Part shown: positions 57,301 through 64,000 of the stretch, one piece after another
Layout of the letters: the number at the start of each line of letters is the position of its first letter
Numbering within the stretch: the stretch's first letter is position 1
Source: Paracoccus methylarcula
Lineage (GTDB): Bacteria > Pseudomonadota > Alphaproteobacteria > Rhodobacterales > Rhodobacteraceae
Length of the DNA stretch: 64,000 nucleotides
Assembly: GCF_003007735.2 (NCBI RefSeq)
Contig: NZ_PXNQ02000001.1
Coordinates: forward strand, 186,001 to 250,000
Direction of reading: 5' to 3'
Position numbers and translations under genes: made by a program
The notes under the pieces: model-generated
Database searches by the model: none
What the model saw: only the letters and a program-made list of their open reading frames with translations
What the model was told of the DNA's origin: nothing

Positions 57301-57468
57301 ATGGATAGGTTCGAGAGGCTGCGCATTCCGTGGAAATCGCTTGCCGAGGCAGGCATGACCAAAGACCCCGGCGACAGGTCCGCGGCGCCAGCCATCCGTG
57401 ACGACCCGATGGGCGGCACCGGCGAGTGCAAGGCACCGCGCCAGATAAGCAGGGAGAGGCGGAAATGA
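57301..57468 (+). CDS. Possible small ORF upstream of merF (55 residues)
   Basis: An open frame from ATG 57301 (MDRFERLRIPWKSLAEAGMT) to a TGA that overlaps the merF start by 4 bases (ATGA). It begins 6 bases after the predicted -10, so the transcript would be nearly leaderless for it. There is no good ribosome site and no recognisable family; it has one Cys. It could be a real coupling peptide or chance open frame in GC-rich DNA. Confidence 0.3.
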   Translation: MDRFERLRIPWKSLAEAGMTKDPGDRSAAPAIRDDPMGGTGECKAPRQISRERRK

Positions 57469-57689
57469 CCGAAAAGACCGACAACAAGCTTATCTCCACC
57501 GGCCTGATTGGCACGGTTGTCGCGGCGCTATGCTGCTTCACGCCAATCCTGGCGGTCCTCCTGGGGGCCGTTGGCCTCTCGGCGGTGCTGGGCTGGATCG
57601 ATTATGTGCTTCTTCCCGCTCTCGCCTTCTTCATCATGTTGACGCTCTATGCGGTCTGGCGACGCCAGAGGCGCATGCGGGATCACTGA
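57465..57689 (+). CDS. merF: Mercury transporter MerF
   Basis: A 74-residue inner-membrane protein that brings Hg(II) into the cytoplasm for reduction. It has two TM segments with the vicinal Cys pair in the first: 'STGLIGTVVAALCCFTPILA', then 'VGLSAVLGWIDYVLLPALAF'. These match MerF closely. ATG 57465 follows AGGGAGAGG. merA starts 12 bases downstream. No merT or merP is present, so MerF is the only mercury importer of this locus. Confidence 0.93.
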   Translation: MTEKTDNKLISTGLIGTVVAALCCFTPILAVLLGAVGLSAVLGWIDYVLLPALAFFIMLTLYAVWRRQRRMRDH

Positions 57690-57701
57690 AGGGATGACCA
57701 G

Positions 57702-59126
57702 ATGAATGACCTCTGCTGCGGGCGGCGAGGCGAATACGACCTGGTGGTGATCGGTGCCGGTTCGGCGGGCTTTTCCGCCGCGATCACGGCAGCCGAATCC
57801 GGGAAACGGGTGGCACTGATCGGACATGGCACCATCGGCGGAACCTGTGTGAACAATGGCTGCGTGCCGTCCAAGACGATGATCCGGGCGGCCGAGGCGA
57901 TCCATGGCGCAACCGCGGCGCACCGTTTTCCGGGCCTGTCCGGTATGGCGCGGGTCGATGACTGGGCAAAACTGGTGGCGGCCAAGTCCGATCTGGTCTC
58001 GACGCTTCGGCAAAAGAAATACGCGGGGCTTTTGCCGGGCTATGAGAGCATTACCTATATCGATGAAGGGGCCGCCAGGCTGGTCGAAGGCGGTGTGCAG
58101 ACGGGCACGCGCATGATCCGTGCCCCCCGAATCGTCATTGCGACCGGCGGGCGTCCTGCCCTGCCACCGATCCCCGGCATCGCGGAAGTGCCGAGGCTCG
58201 ACAGCACCTCATTGCTGGAACTGGAAAAGCTGCCAGAGAGTCTCCTGTTCCTTGGCGGTGGTTATATCGGTGCGGAACTGGCGCAGATGATGGCCCGGAT
58301 GGGAGTGAAGGTGACGGTGGTCTGCCGCAGCCGCTTGCTGCCCCGGGCAGAGCCGGAAATATCGGAGACGCTTTCACGGGTCTTTTGTGACGAAGGTATC
58401 ACCCTGCATTGCGGCGTGACCTATGACAGCTGCCATCGCGAGGGTGAGCGGGCGGTGCTCCGTGTCGAGAACAGCGAAGAGCGGCTGGAACTGTCTGCCG
58501 ATCACCTGGTGATAACTGCCGGGCGCAGTCCCAATACCGAGGGGCTGGGATTGGCCGGAATGGGGATCGAGACCGACAGGCGCGGTGCTATCATCGTCGG
58601 CGATGACATGGCCACGACCCGGCCCGGTATCTTCGCTGCTGGTGACGTCACCAACCGCGATCAATTCGTTTACATGGCCGCCTATGGCGCGAAACTGGCC
58701 GCGCGCAATGCCCTCTCGGGCGAAACGCACCGCTACGACAATGCCGCAATGCCCTGGGTCGTGTTCACCGATCCGCAGGTTGCAGGCGTCGGTTTGACCG
58801 AAGCGGACGCGAAATTGGCGGGTCATAAGGTGAAAACGTCGGTTCTCGGTCTCGACAACCTGCCGCGTGCGCTGGCCGCCCGGGACACACGCGGCGTCAT
58901 CAAGCTGGTGGCGGATGCGCAAACCGATCGCCTCCTCGGCGGCGTCGTCATGGCACCCGAAGGTTCCGACAGCGTGCAGACGCTGGCCATGGCGCTGAAA
59001 TTCGGCATGACCGCGAAAGCCCTGGGCGAGACGATCTTCCCCTATCTGACAACGGTCGAGGGATTGAAGCTCGCGGCACAGACCTTCGACAAGGATGTCG
59101 CAAGGCTGTCCTGCTGCGGGGGGTAA
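57702..59126 (+). CDS. merA: Mercury(II) reductase
   Basis: MerA reduces Hg(II) to volatile Hg(0) with NADPH. The 474-residue flavoprotein has FAD motif 'DLVVIGAGSAGFSAAITAAE', redox pair CVNNGC in 'GGTCVNNGCVPSKTMIRAAE', NADPH motif 'LLFLGGGYIGAELAQMMARM', 'GIFAAGDVTNRDQFVYMAAY' and the C-terminal vicinal Cys pair in 'RLSCCGG' that passes Hg(II) to the active site. The NmerA metal-binding domain is absent; instead there is a CC pair at residues 5-6 (MNDLCCGRRG). It is the last gene of the merF-merA unit. Confidence 0.95.
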   Translation: MNDLCCGRRGEYDLVVIGAGSAGFSAAITAAESGKRVALIGHGTIGGTCVNNGCVPSKTMIRAAEAIHGATAAHRFPGLSGMARVDDWAKLVAAKSDLVSTLRQKKYAGLLPGYESITYIDEGAARLVEGGVQTGTRMIRAPRIVIATGGRPALPPIPGIAEVPRLDSTSLLELEKLPESLLFLGGGYIGAELAQMMARMGVKVTVVCRSRLLPRAEPEISETLSRVFCDEGITLHCGVTYDSCHREGERAVLRVENSEERLELSADHLVITAGRSPNTEGLGLAGMGIETDRRGAIIVGDDMATTRPGIFAAGDVTNRDQFVYMAAYGAKLAARNALSGETHRYDNAAMPWVVFTDPQVAGVGLTEADAKLAGHKVKTSVLGLDNLPRALAARDTRGVIKLVADAQTDRLLGGVVMAPEGSDSVQTLAMALKFGMTAKALGETIFPYLTTVEGLKLAAQTFDKDVARLSCCGG

Positions 59127-59177
59127 GGCTGTCCGCCCATCCGGCCTCGGTCGCGCGCGGCCGGACGTCCCGTCGGT

Positions 59178-60098
59178 TTACTCGCCCTGTGACCGGGCCT
59201 CGACATCGCTCCAATAGATACCGGACAATTCTCGGGTCAGCCGGCCGGGCTTGCCATCGCCGATCCGGTGGCCGTCTATCGAAGAGACCGGCGTGATACC
59301 GCCAAGCGTTCCGGTGACGAAGGCTTCATCCGCGGAATAGCACTGCGCCAAGGTGAAATCCTTTTCCACGGCCGATCCCAGATGCTCGCCGAACAGCCGG
59401 AATACATGCCCGCGCGTGATCCCGTTGAAACTGTAAAGCCCGCGCGAGGTCCATAGCTGCCCCTTGCGGATGATGAAGAAATTCGTGGAATTGCAGCTTG
59501 CAACGAAGCCCATCGGATCCAGCATCAGCGCCTCGTCCGCGCCTGCCGCGATAGCCTGCGTCAGCGCCCGGATCAGGTTCAGCCGTGAATGCGAGTTCAG
59601 GTGCAGGTCGAAGACATCCGGGGTCGAGCAGCGGAAGGTCGAGGTGAACAGCCGCAGCCCTCTATCGGCCAACTCGCTGCGCGGGCGCTTGATCTCGGCG
59701 ACGATGACCACGGTCGCGCCGCCGATGGTGAAGCGGGGGTCCTGGTTGGGCGTGGATTTTCGCCCGCGCGTGATCATCAGCCGGATATGGGTATCGGTGG
59801 TAAAGCCGTTCTTGGCGCAGGTTTCCATGATCGCCTGCGCGACCTCGTCCCGGCTCATGCCGATATCGAGGCTGATCGAGCGCGCGCCCTCGAACAGCCG
59901 GTCAAGATGCGCATCCAGCGACAGCAGCCTGCCATTGACCAGCCGTAATCCCTCCCACACGCCATCGCCAAGCACGAAGCCCGCGTCGAAGACCGAGACC
60001 ATGGCGCGGTCGCGATGGACGAAATCGCCGTTCACATAGATCAGCGCATCATCGTTGCGTGGATCGCCGTCATAGCTTTGTGCGCTGGTAGGGGCCAT
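59178..60098 (-). CDS. Class IV aminotransferase (D-amino acid/branched-chain type)
   Basis: A 306-residue fold-type IV PLP enzyme. It has 'VFDAGFVLGDGVWEGLRLVN', the PLP Lys region 'SHSRLNLIRALTQAIAAGAD' as in the family's 'K..N' segment (here HSRLN, with no Lys at the usual spot), 'ALMLDPMGFVASCNSTNFFI' and 'DEAFVTGTLGGITPVSSIDG'. Family members include D-alanine and branched-chain aminotransferases and aminodeoxychorismate lyase. The apparent lack of the PLP Lys in 'NSHSRLN' deserves checking; activity is therefore uncertain. It is convergent with merA. Confidence 0.85.
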   Translation of the reverse strand: MAPTSAQSYDGDPRNDDALIYVNGDFVHRDRAMVSVFDAGFVLGDGVWEGLRLVNGRLLSLDAHLDRLFEGARSISLDIGMSRDEVAQAIMETCAKNGFTTDTHIRLMITRGRKSTPNQDPRFTIGGATVVIVAEIKRPRSELADRGLRLFTSTFRCSTPDVFDLHLNSHSRLNLIRALTQAIAAGADEALMLDPMGFVASCNSTNFFIIRKGQLWTSRGLYSFNGITRGHVFRLFGEHLGSAVEKDFTLAQCYSADEAFVTGTLGGITPVSSIDGHRIGDGKPGRLTRELSGIYWSDVEARSQGE

Positions 60099-60139
60099 TT
60101 CCGTCGCTTTCCTTCTTTCGCGTTTCCGACCGGGTCATC

Positions 60140-60367
60140 TTACGAAATCCGGACAGCCAATCCAGTGCATCGAAACCGGAAGGAGGTAAAGCCGCGTAGA
60201 GCTGCCGGTCGAGTTCGGAAAATCCCCGGACAGGCAGGCCCAGCCAGCGCATCGGCGCGCGCTGCCATAGCATCAGCCACAAGCCGCAAGCGATGGCCGA
60301 TCAGCGTGGCGCCGACCTCGGCTCCCAATCGCGCGACGGCGTGGGCTTTATGCGATAATTCGTTCAT
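60140..60367 (-). CDS. Hypothetical small protein with a strong ribosome site
   Basis: From ATG 60367, behind GGGAGGAGG, a 75-residue frame reads 'MNELSHKAHAVARLGAEVGA' with an amphipathic N-terminal half. The second half (ACPGIFRTRPAALRGF...) looks less natural, while the overlapping +1 frame (60070-60282) reads 'LGLPVRGFSELDRQLYAALP' and continues plausibly to 60070. The true product may switch between them through a sequence error, or be only one of the two. No family recognised. Confidence 0.45.
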   Translation of the reverse strand: MNELSHKAHAVARLGAEVGATLIGHRLRLVADAMAARADALAGPACPGIFRTRPAALRGFTSFRFRCTGLAVRIS

Positions 60368-60559
60368 CGCCTCCTCCCAGGGGTGAACATGCACAGTCTG
60401 CAAGGAGTCGCGTCGCGGCGCCACCCCGTCTAAAGTCGGAGATGGAAACCGCCCCTGTCGCGCAAAACCCGCCGATCGGGTGGTTTTGACTGGATTGCCG
60501 CGGCAGTTTCTGGTCTGTGGGGCCAAAAGTTTTGATGCAGATATCAGGCAGAAGAAGCG

Positions 60560-61174
60560 ATGAGTATACATCTTTATCAGAATGATCTTCCCGATGACGT
60601 CGATCTCGGGCCGGTGGTGGCCATCGACACCGAAACTATGGGGCTGGACCCGCGCCGCGACAGGCTGTGCCTGGTGCAAATGTCGTCGGGCGATGGCGAT
60701 GCGCATCTGGTCCAGATCGAGCGGGGCCAGACCGAGGCCCCCAACCTGGCCCGCATGCTGACCGATCCCAAGGTGCTGAAACTGTTCCACTTCGGACGCT
60801 TCGACATCGCCGCGCTGGAAAACGCCTTTGGAATTGTCACCTCGCCCGTCTGGTGCACCAAGATCGCCTCCAAGCTGGTGCGGACCTTTACCGACCGGCA
60901 TGGGCTGAAATACCTGCTGAACGAACTGGTCGATGTCGATATCAGCAAGCAGCAGCAGACCAGTGACTGGGGTGCCGAGGATCTCTCCGACGCGCAGCTG
61001 GAATATGCCGCCTCGGACGTTCTTTACCTGCACAAGCTGAAAGAGGCGCTGGAGGAACGTTTGCGGCGCGAGAATCGTTTGGGACTTGCGCAAGCCTGTT
61101 TCGATTTCCTTCCGGCGCGGGCCCATCTGGATTTGCTGGGCTGGGGGGATGAAAAAGACATCTTCCACCATTAG
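60560..61174 (+). CDS. rnd: Ribonuclease D (short form)
   Basis: A 204-residue 3'-5' exoribonuclease of the DEDD class: Exo I 'VVAIDTETMGLDPRRDRLC', Exo II 'LKLFHFGRFDIAALENAFG' and Exo III 'QLEYAASDVLYLHKLKEALE' with the Tyr of the DEDDy subtype. The HRDC domains of the longer E. coli RNase D are missing, as usual for the short alphaproteobacterial form. It directly precedes kdsD: the TAG stop abuts the next ATG. Confidence 0.93.
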   Translation: MSIHLYQNDLPDDVDLGPVVAIDTETMGLDPRRDRLCLVQMSSGDGDAHLVQIERGQTEAPNLARMLTDPKVLKLFHFGRFDIAALENAFGIVTSPVWCTKIASKLVRTFTDRHGLKYLLNELVDVDISKQQQTSDWGAEDLSDAQLEYAASDVLYLHKLKEALEERLRRENRLGLAQACFDFLPARAHLDLLGWGDEKDIFHH

Positions 61175-62128
61175 ATGACCGCAATGAACGCATATCTCGA
61201 TACCGCCGCCCGGGTGATCCGCACCGAGGCAGAGGCGCTTGAACTTCTGGCGGCAAGCCTCGGGCCGGAATTCCGGCAGGCCATCGACCTGATCCTCGGA
61301 GCATCGGGGCGGGTGATCGTGTCCGGCATGGGCAAGTCCGGCCATATCGCCCGCAAGATCGCGGCGACATTGGCCTCGACCGGGACGCCCGCGCAATTCG
61401 TCCACCCCGCCGAGGCCAGCCATGGTGACCTGGGGATGGTGACCAAGGCCGATGTGGCGCTAGTGCTTTCGAACAGTGGCGAGACGCCGGAGCTCGCCGA
61501 TCTGATCGCCCATACCCGCCGCTTCCGGATCCCCCTGATCGGGGTGGCGTCGCGTCCGGGTTCGACCCTGCTGCGGCAGGCGGATGTCGCCCTGGTCCTG
61601 CCCGCCGCCGAGGAAGCCTGTGGCAGCGGCATCGTGCCCACCACCTCGACGACGATGACGCTGGCGCTTGGCGATGCGCTGGCCATCGCCCTGATGGAGC
61701 ATCGCGAATTCACTCCCGAGCATTTCCGGACCTTCCACCCGGGCGGCAAGCTGGGCGCGCGGCTGGCGAAGGTCGGTGACCTGATGCATGCCGACATGCC
61801 GCTGGTGCTGGAAAGCGATCCGATGACCGAGGCGCTGCTGGTCATCAGCCAGAAGGGCTATGGCGTGACCGGCGTGACCGATTCCGACGGGCGGCTGATC
61901 GGGATCATCACCGATGGCGATTTGCGGCGGCATATGGACGGGCTGCTGGATCACAAGGCGGCCGAGGTGATGACCGGCAATCCGCGGGTCATCGAACCTG
62001 ACGCGCTGGCCGAAGCGGCGCTGGCCGAGATGCAGTCGCGCAAGATCACCTGCCTGTTCGCGGTGGCAGATGACAGGCCGCAAGGGATCCTGCATATCCA
62101 TGACTGCCTGCGCGCCGGCATGGTCTGA
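61175..62128 (+). CDS. kdsD: D-arabinose 5-phosphate isomerase (KpsF/GutQ family)
   Basis: Makes arabinose 5-phosphate from ribulose 5-phosphate, the precursor of Kdo for lipopolysaccharide. The 317-residue protein has an SIS domain (about 35-180: 'VIVSGMGKSGHIARKIAATL', 'FVHPAEASHGDLGMVTKADV', 'SNSGETPELADLI') and two CBS domains (about 205-317: 'DLMHADMPLVLESDPMTEAL', 'GIITDGDLRRHMDG'). Start 61175 directly follows the rnd stop; ATG 61184 is possible. First of the Kdo/LPS transport set with lptC, lptA and lptB. Confidence 0.95.
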   Translation: MTAMNAYLDTAARVIRTEAEALELLAASLGPEFRQAIDLILGASGRVIVSGMGKSGHIARKIAATLASTGTPAQFVHPAEASHGDLGMVTKADVALVLSNSGETPELADLIAHTRRFRIPLIGVASRPGSTLLRQADVALVLPAAEEACGSGIVPTTSTTMTLALGDALAIALMEHREFTPEHFRTFHPGGKLGARLAKVGDLMHADMPLVLESDPMTEALLVISQKGYGVTGVTDSDGRLIGIITDGDLRRHMDGLLDHKAAEVMTGNPRVIEPDALAEAALAEMQSRKITCLFAVADDRPQGILHIHDCLRAGMV

Positions 62129-62132
62129 GCAG

Positions 62133-62708
62133 ATGAGCCGCACCCGCATCGTCCGCTGGCTGCGCGTGCTCCTGCCGCTGCTTGCACTGGCGATCCTGTC
62201 GACGATGTTCCTGTTTTCGAGCAGGCCCGGCACCGATCCCGAGATCCCCTATGCCGAGGTCGATGCCGAGCGGATGGCGCGCGAGCCGCGCATGGTCGCC
62301 CCGGAATATTCGGGTGTGACCGATGACGGGGCCGAATTATCGCTTCGCGCCGCCGAAGCCCGCCCCAGGCAGGGCGAGGGCGGGACGGCCAGCCAGCTGC
62401 GACTGGACTGGCGCCGCCAGGACGGCTTGACGGCGCAGTTGACCGCCCCGTCCGGAGGGGTGGAGGATGGCGGGATCACGTTGCAGGGCGGGGTTCGCCT
62501 GACCACATCCACCGGCTGGACCATGGAAGCGGCGCGCATCGATGCGGCGACCGACCGGTCCCGTCTTTTTGCGCCGGAAGGTGTGGACGCCGCCGCGCCT
62601 TTCGGCGAGATTACCGCGGGTGGGATGGAACTGCGCGCCGGGCCTGACAAGGACGGCGCTGCGGTCCTGGATTTTACCGATGGCGTCCGTCTGATATACC
62701 AGCCCTGA
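62133..62708 (+). CDS. lptC: LPS export protein LptC
   Basis: A 191-residue bitopic inner-membrane protein that receives LPS from LptBFG and passes it to LptA. One N-terminal TM segment ('WLRVLLPLLALAILSTMFLF') is followed by a periplasmic beta-jellyroll domain ('MVAPEYSGVTDDGAELSLRA', 'GGVRLTTSTGWTMEAARIDA'). Similarity to E. coli LptC is low but the position before lptA and lptB settles it. ATG 62133 starts 5 bases after the kdsD stop. Confidence 0.9.
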   Translation: MSRTRIVRWLRVLLPLLALAILSTMFLFSSRPGTDPEIPYAEVDAERMAREPRMVAPEYSGVTDDGAELSLRAAEARPRQGEGGTASQLRLDWRRQDGLTAQLTAPSGGVEDGGITLQGGVRLTTSTGWTMEAARIDAATDRSRLFAPEGVDAAAPFGEITAGGMELRAGPDKDGAAVLDFTDGVRLIYQP

Positions 62709-62729
62709 TTTCTGCGAAGGAATATCCAC

Positions 62730-63206
62730 ATGCCGCGTCTCCTGATCATTGCACTGACCTTGCTGGCTATGCCGGCAATGGCGCAGGAGATTGGATTCGG
62801 CGGGCTTCAGGCGGATGTTTCGGCCCCGGTCGAGGTGGCGGCCGACAGCCTCTCGGTCGAACAGGAGAGCGGGCGGGCCATCTTTACCGGAAATGTCGTG
62901 ATCGGGCAGGGGGAGATGCGGCTGTCGGCGCGGGAGGTGACGGTCGAATATGCAGATGGCGGGCAAAGCCGGATCAAGTCGCTGCATGCCAGGGGCGAGG
63001 TGACGCTGGTCAGCGGCGAGGACGCCGCCGAAGCCGCCGAGGCGACTTATGACGTCGAATCCGGGCATGTGACATTGATCGGCGATGTGGTCATGACGCG
63101 GGGCGGCAATGTCCTGACCGGGGACCGGATGCAGGTCGATCTGGCTACGGGCACGGCCAGGGTCGATGGCCGGGTGCGCTCGGTGTTTCAGCCGGGCGAG
63201 AACTGA
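62730..63206 (+). CDS. lptA: LPS transport periplasmic protein LptA
   Basis: A 158-residue periplasmic bridge protein for LPS. The signal peptide is '[20 protein letters not shown]', and the OstA/LptA domain follows ('[20 protein letters not shown]', '[20 protein letters not shown]', '[20 protein letters not shown]'). AAGGA precedes the ATG. Its TGA shares one base with the lptB ATG (TGATG). Confidence 0.93.
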   Translation: MPRLLIIALTLLAMPAMAQEIGFGGLQADVSAPVEVAADSLSVEQESGRAIFTGNVVIGQGEMRLSAREVTVEYADGGQSRIKSLHARGEVTLVSGEDAAEAAEATYDVESGHVTLIGDVVMTRGGNVLTGDRMQVDLATGTARVDGRVRSVFQPGEN

Positions 63207-63955
63207 TGCAAGAGGCCGAGATGCAAGCGGGTGACGGCCTGACGGTCAGGAACCTGCGCAAATCCTATCGCAACCGCCTGGTGATCCGGGATGTCTCGGT
63301 CAGGCTGAAACGTGGCGAGGTCGTCGCCCTGCTGGGGCCGAACGGGTCGGGGAAGACGACCTGTTTCTATTGCATCGCGGGGCTGGTCTCGCCCGATGCC
63401 GGGCAGGTGACCATCGACGGGCAGGACGCGACGCGCCTGCCGATGTTCCGGCGCGCGCGCATGGGAATCGGCTATCTGCCGCAGGAGATGTCGATCTTCC
63501 GCGGCCTCACGGTCGAACAGAACATCATGGCGGTGCTGGAGGTGGCGCTGGACGATCCGCGCCATCGCCGCGACCGGCTCGAGGAATTGCTGGCCGATTT
63601 CTCGATCACGCATCTGCGCGGTGCGCCGGCGCTGGCCCTGTCGGGCGGTGAGCGCCGCCGGGTGGAGATCGCCCGCTGCCTGGCCTCGGCCCCGAGCTTC
63701 CTGCTGCTGGACGAGCCATTCGCGGGCGTGGACCCCATCGCCGTGGGCGATATACGCGAATTGGTGCATGACCTGAAATCGCGCGGTATCGGGGTGCTGA
63801 TCACCGATCACAACGTGCGCGAGACGCTGGCGATCGTCGATCGCGCCTATATCCTGCATGATGGTCATGTGCTCATGTCCGGCACCACCTCGGAAATCAT
63901 CGCCGATGCGAAAGTCCGCGAGGTTTACCTTGGCGACAGCTTTCATGTCGGCTGA
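63206..63955 (+). CDS. lptB: LPS export ATPase LptB
   Basis: The cytoplasmic ATPase driving LPS extraction by LptFG. The 249-residue protein has Walker A '[20 protein letters not shown]', Q-loop '[20 protein letters not shown]', signature '[15 protein letters not shown]', Walker B '[16 protein letters not shown]' and H-loop '[12 protein letters not shown]', matching LptB at nearly every motif. ATG 63206 overlaps lptA by one base; an in-frame ATG at 63221 is possible. The last 45 bases of the window after it hold no feature I can name. Confidence 0.96.
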   Translation: MQEAEMQAGDGLTVRNLRKSYRNRLVIRDVSVRLKRGEVVALLGPNGSGKTTCFYCIAGLVSPDAGQVTIDGQDATRLPMFRRARMGIGYLPQEMSIFRGLTVEQNIMAVLEVALDDPRHRRDRLEELLADFSITHLRGAPALALSGGERRRVEIARCLASAPSFLLLDEPFAGVDPIAVGDIRELVHDLKSRGIGVLITDHNVRETLAIVDRAYILHDGHVLMSGTTSEIIADAKVREVYLGDSFHVG

Positions 63956-64000
63956 AACCGGCCATGCCGGATGCCGGCGGCGGGACATCGCGGGAAATTG

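Noticed and set aside
60368-61423. Minus-strand frame continuing upstream of the small gene at 60140-60367
   Set aside because: Opposite rnd and the start of kdsD; only the part after ATG 60367 has a ribosome site.

Overview
The window is GC-rich DNA from an alphaproteobacterium, most likely Rhodobacterales and close to Paracoccus. The pointers are a bioBFDAGC operon with BioR-type boxes and a GntR-family BioR-like gene, a cyoABCD quinol oxidase followed by surf1, the rnd-kdsD-lptC-lptA-lptB order, and the plant/proteobacterial type of glutamate-cysteine ligase. About 60 protein genes are packed tightly; many same-strand neighbours overlap by 4 bases (ATGA or GTGA). I saw no rRNA, tRNA, CRISPR array, insertion sequence or prophage, and no gene-free stretch longer than 300 bases.

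Layout. 1-3.5 kb: the 3' part of moaE, small membrane proteins, gshA. 3.5-10.8 kb (minus strand): pyrB, a pyrC-like gene that has lost its metal ligands, plsY, a malic enzyme with a phosphotransacetylase-like tail, an MFS transporter and an Anbu-type proteasome-like peptidase. 11-14.3 kb: a dipeptide/oligopeptide-type ABC importer with no binding protein beside it. 14.4-16.3 kb: an SDR and a glutathionyl-hydroquinone reductase. 16.4-21 kb: a BMP-type nucleoside ABC importer. 21.1-29.9 kb: an operon joining tryptophan 2,3-dioxygenase to the aerobic 2-aminobenzoyl-CoA (anthraniloyl-CoA) pathway, with its own MarR regulator and a palindromic operator candidate. 29.9-34.6 kb: a CbiX-like chelatase, a DUF4202 gene, and a glutaryl-CoA dehydrogenase/CoA-transferase pair with a divergent LysR. 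34.6-41 kb: surf1, cyoDCBA and an MFS carrier. 41.1-48.7 kb: an omega-aminotransferase, the BioR-like gene and bioBFDAGC. 48.8-56.5 kb: a locus resembling the E. coli ydjXZ-ynjABCDF gene set, including a TVP38-flavoprotein fusion, a TetR gene and an AhpD-like protein. 56.5-59.1 kb: a compact mercury locus (merR, merF, merA). 59.2-64 kb: a class IV aminotransferase, RNase D, arabinose-5-phosphate isomerase and LptCAB.

Four genes are each broken by one missing base in a homopolymer or doublet: a small membrane protein near 2760, a BMP permease near 19138, the 2-aminobenzoate-CoA ligase near 22864 and the CbiX-like gene near 30265. Since all four are the same kind of change, base-calling errors are the likeliest cause and I annotate them as one gene each. 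The points most worth following up are the kynA/2-aminobenzoyl-CoA operon, the ynj-like locus of unknown substrate, the pseudo-dihydroorotase, the stand-alone Anbu gene and the paired BioR operators.
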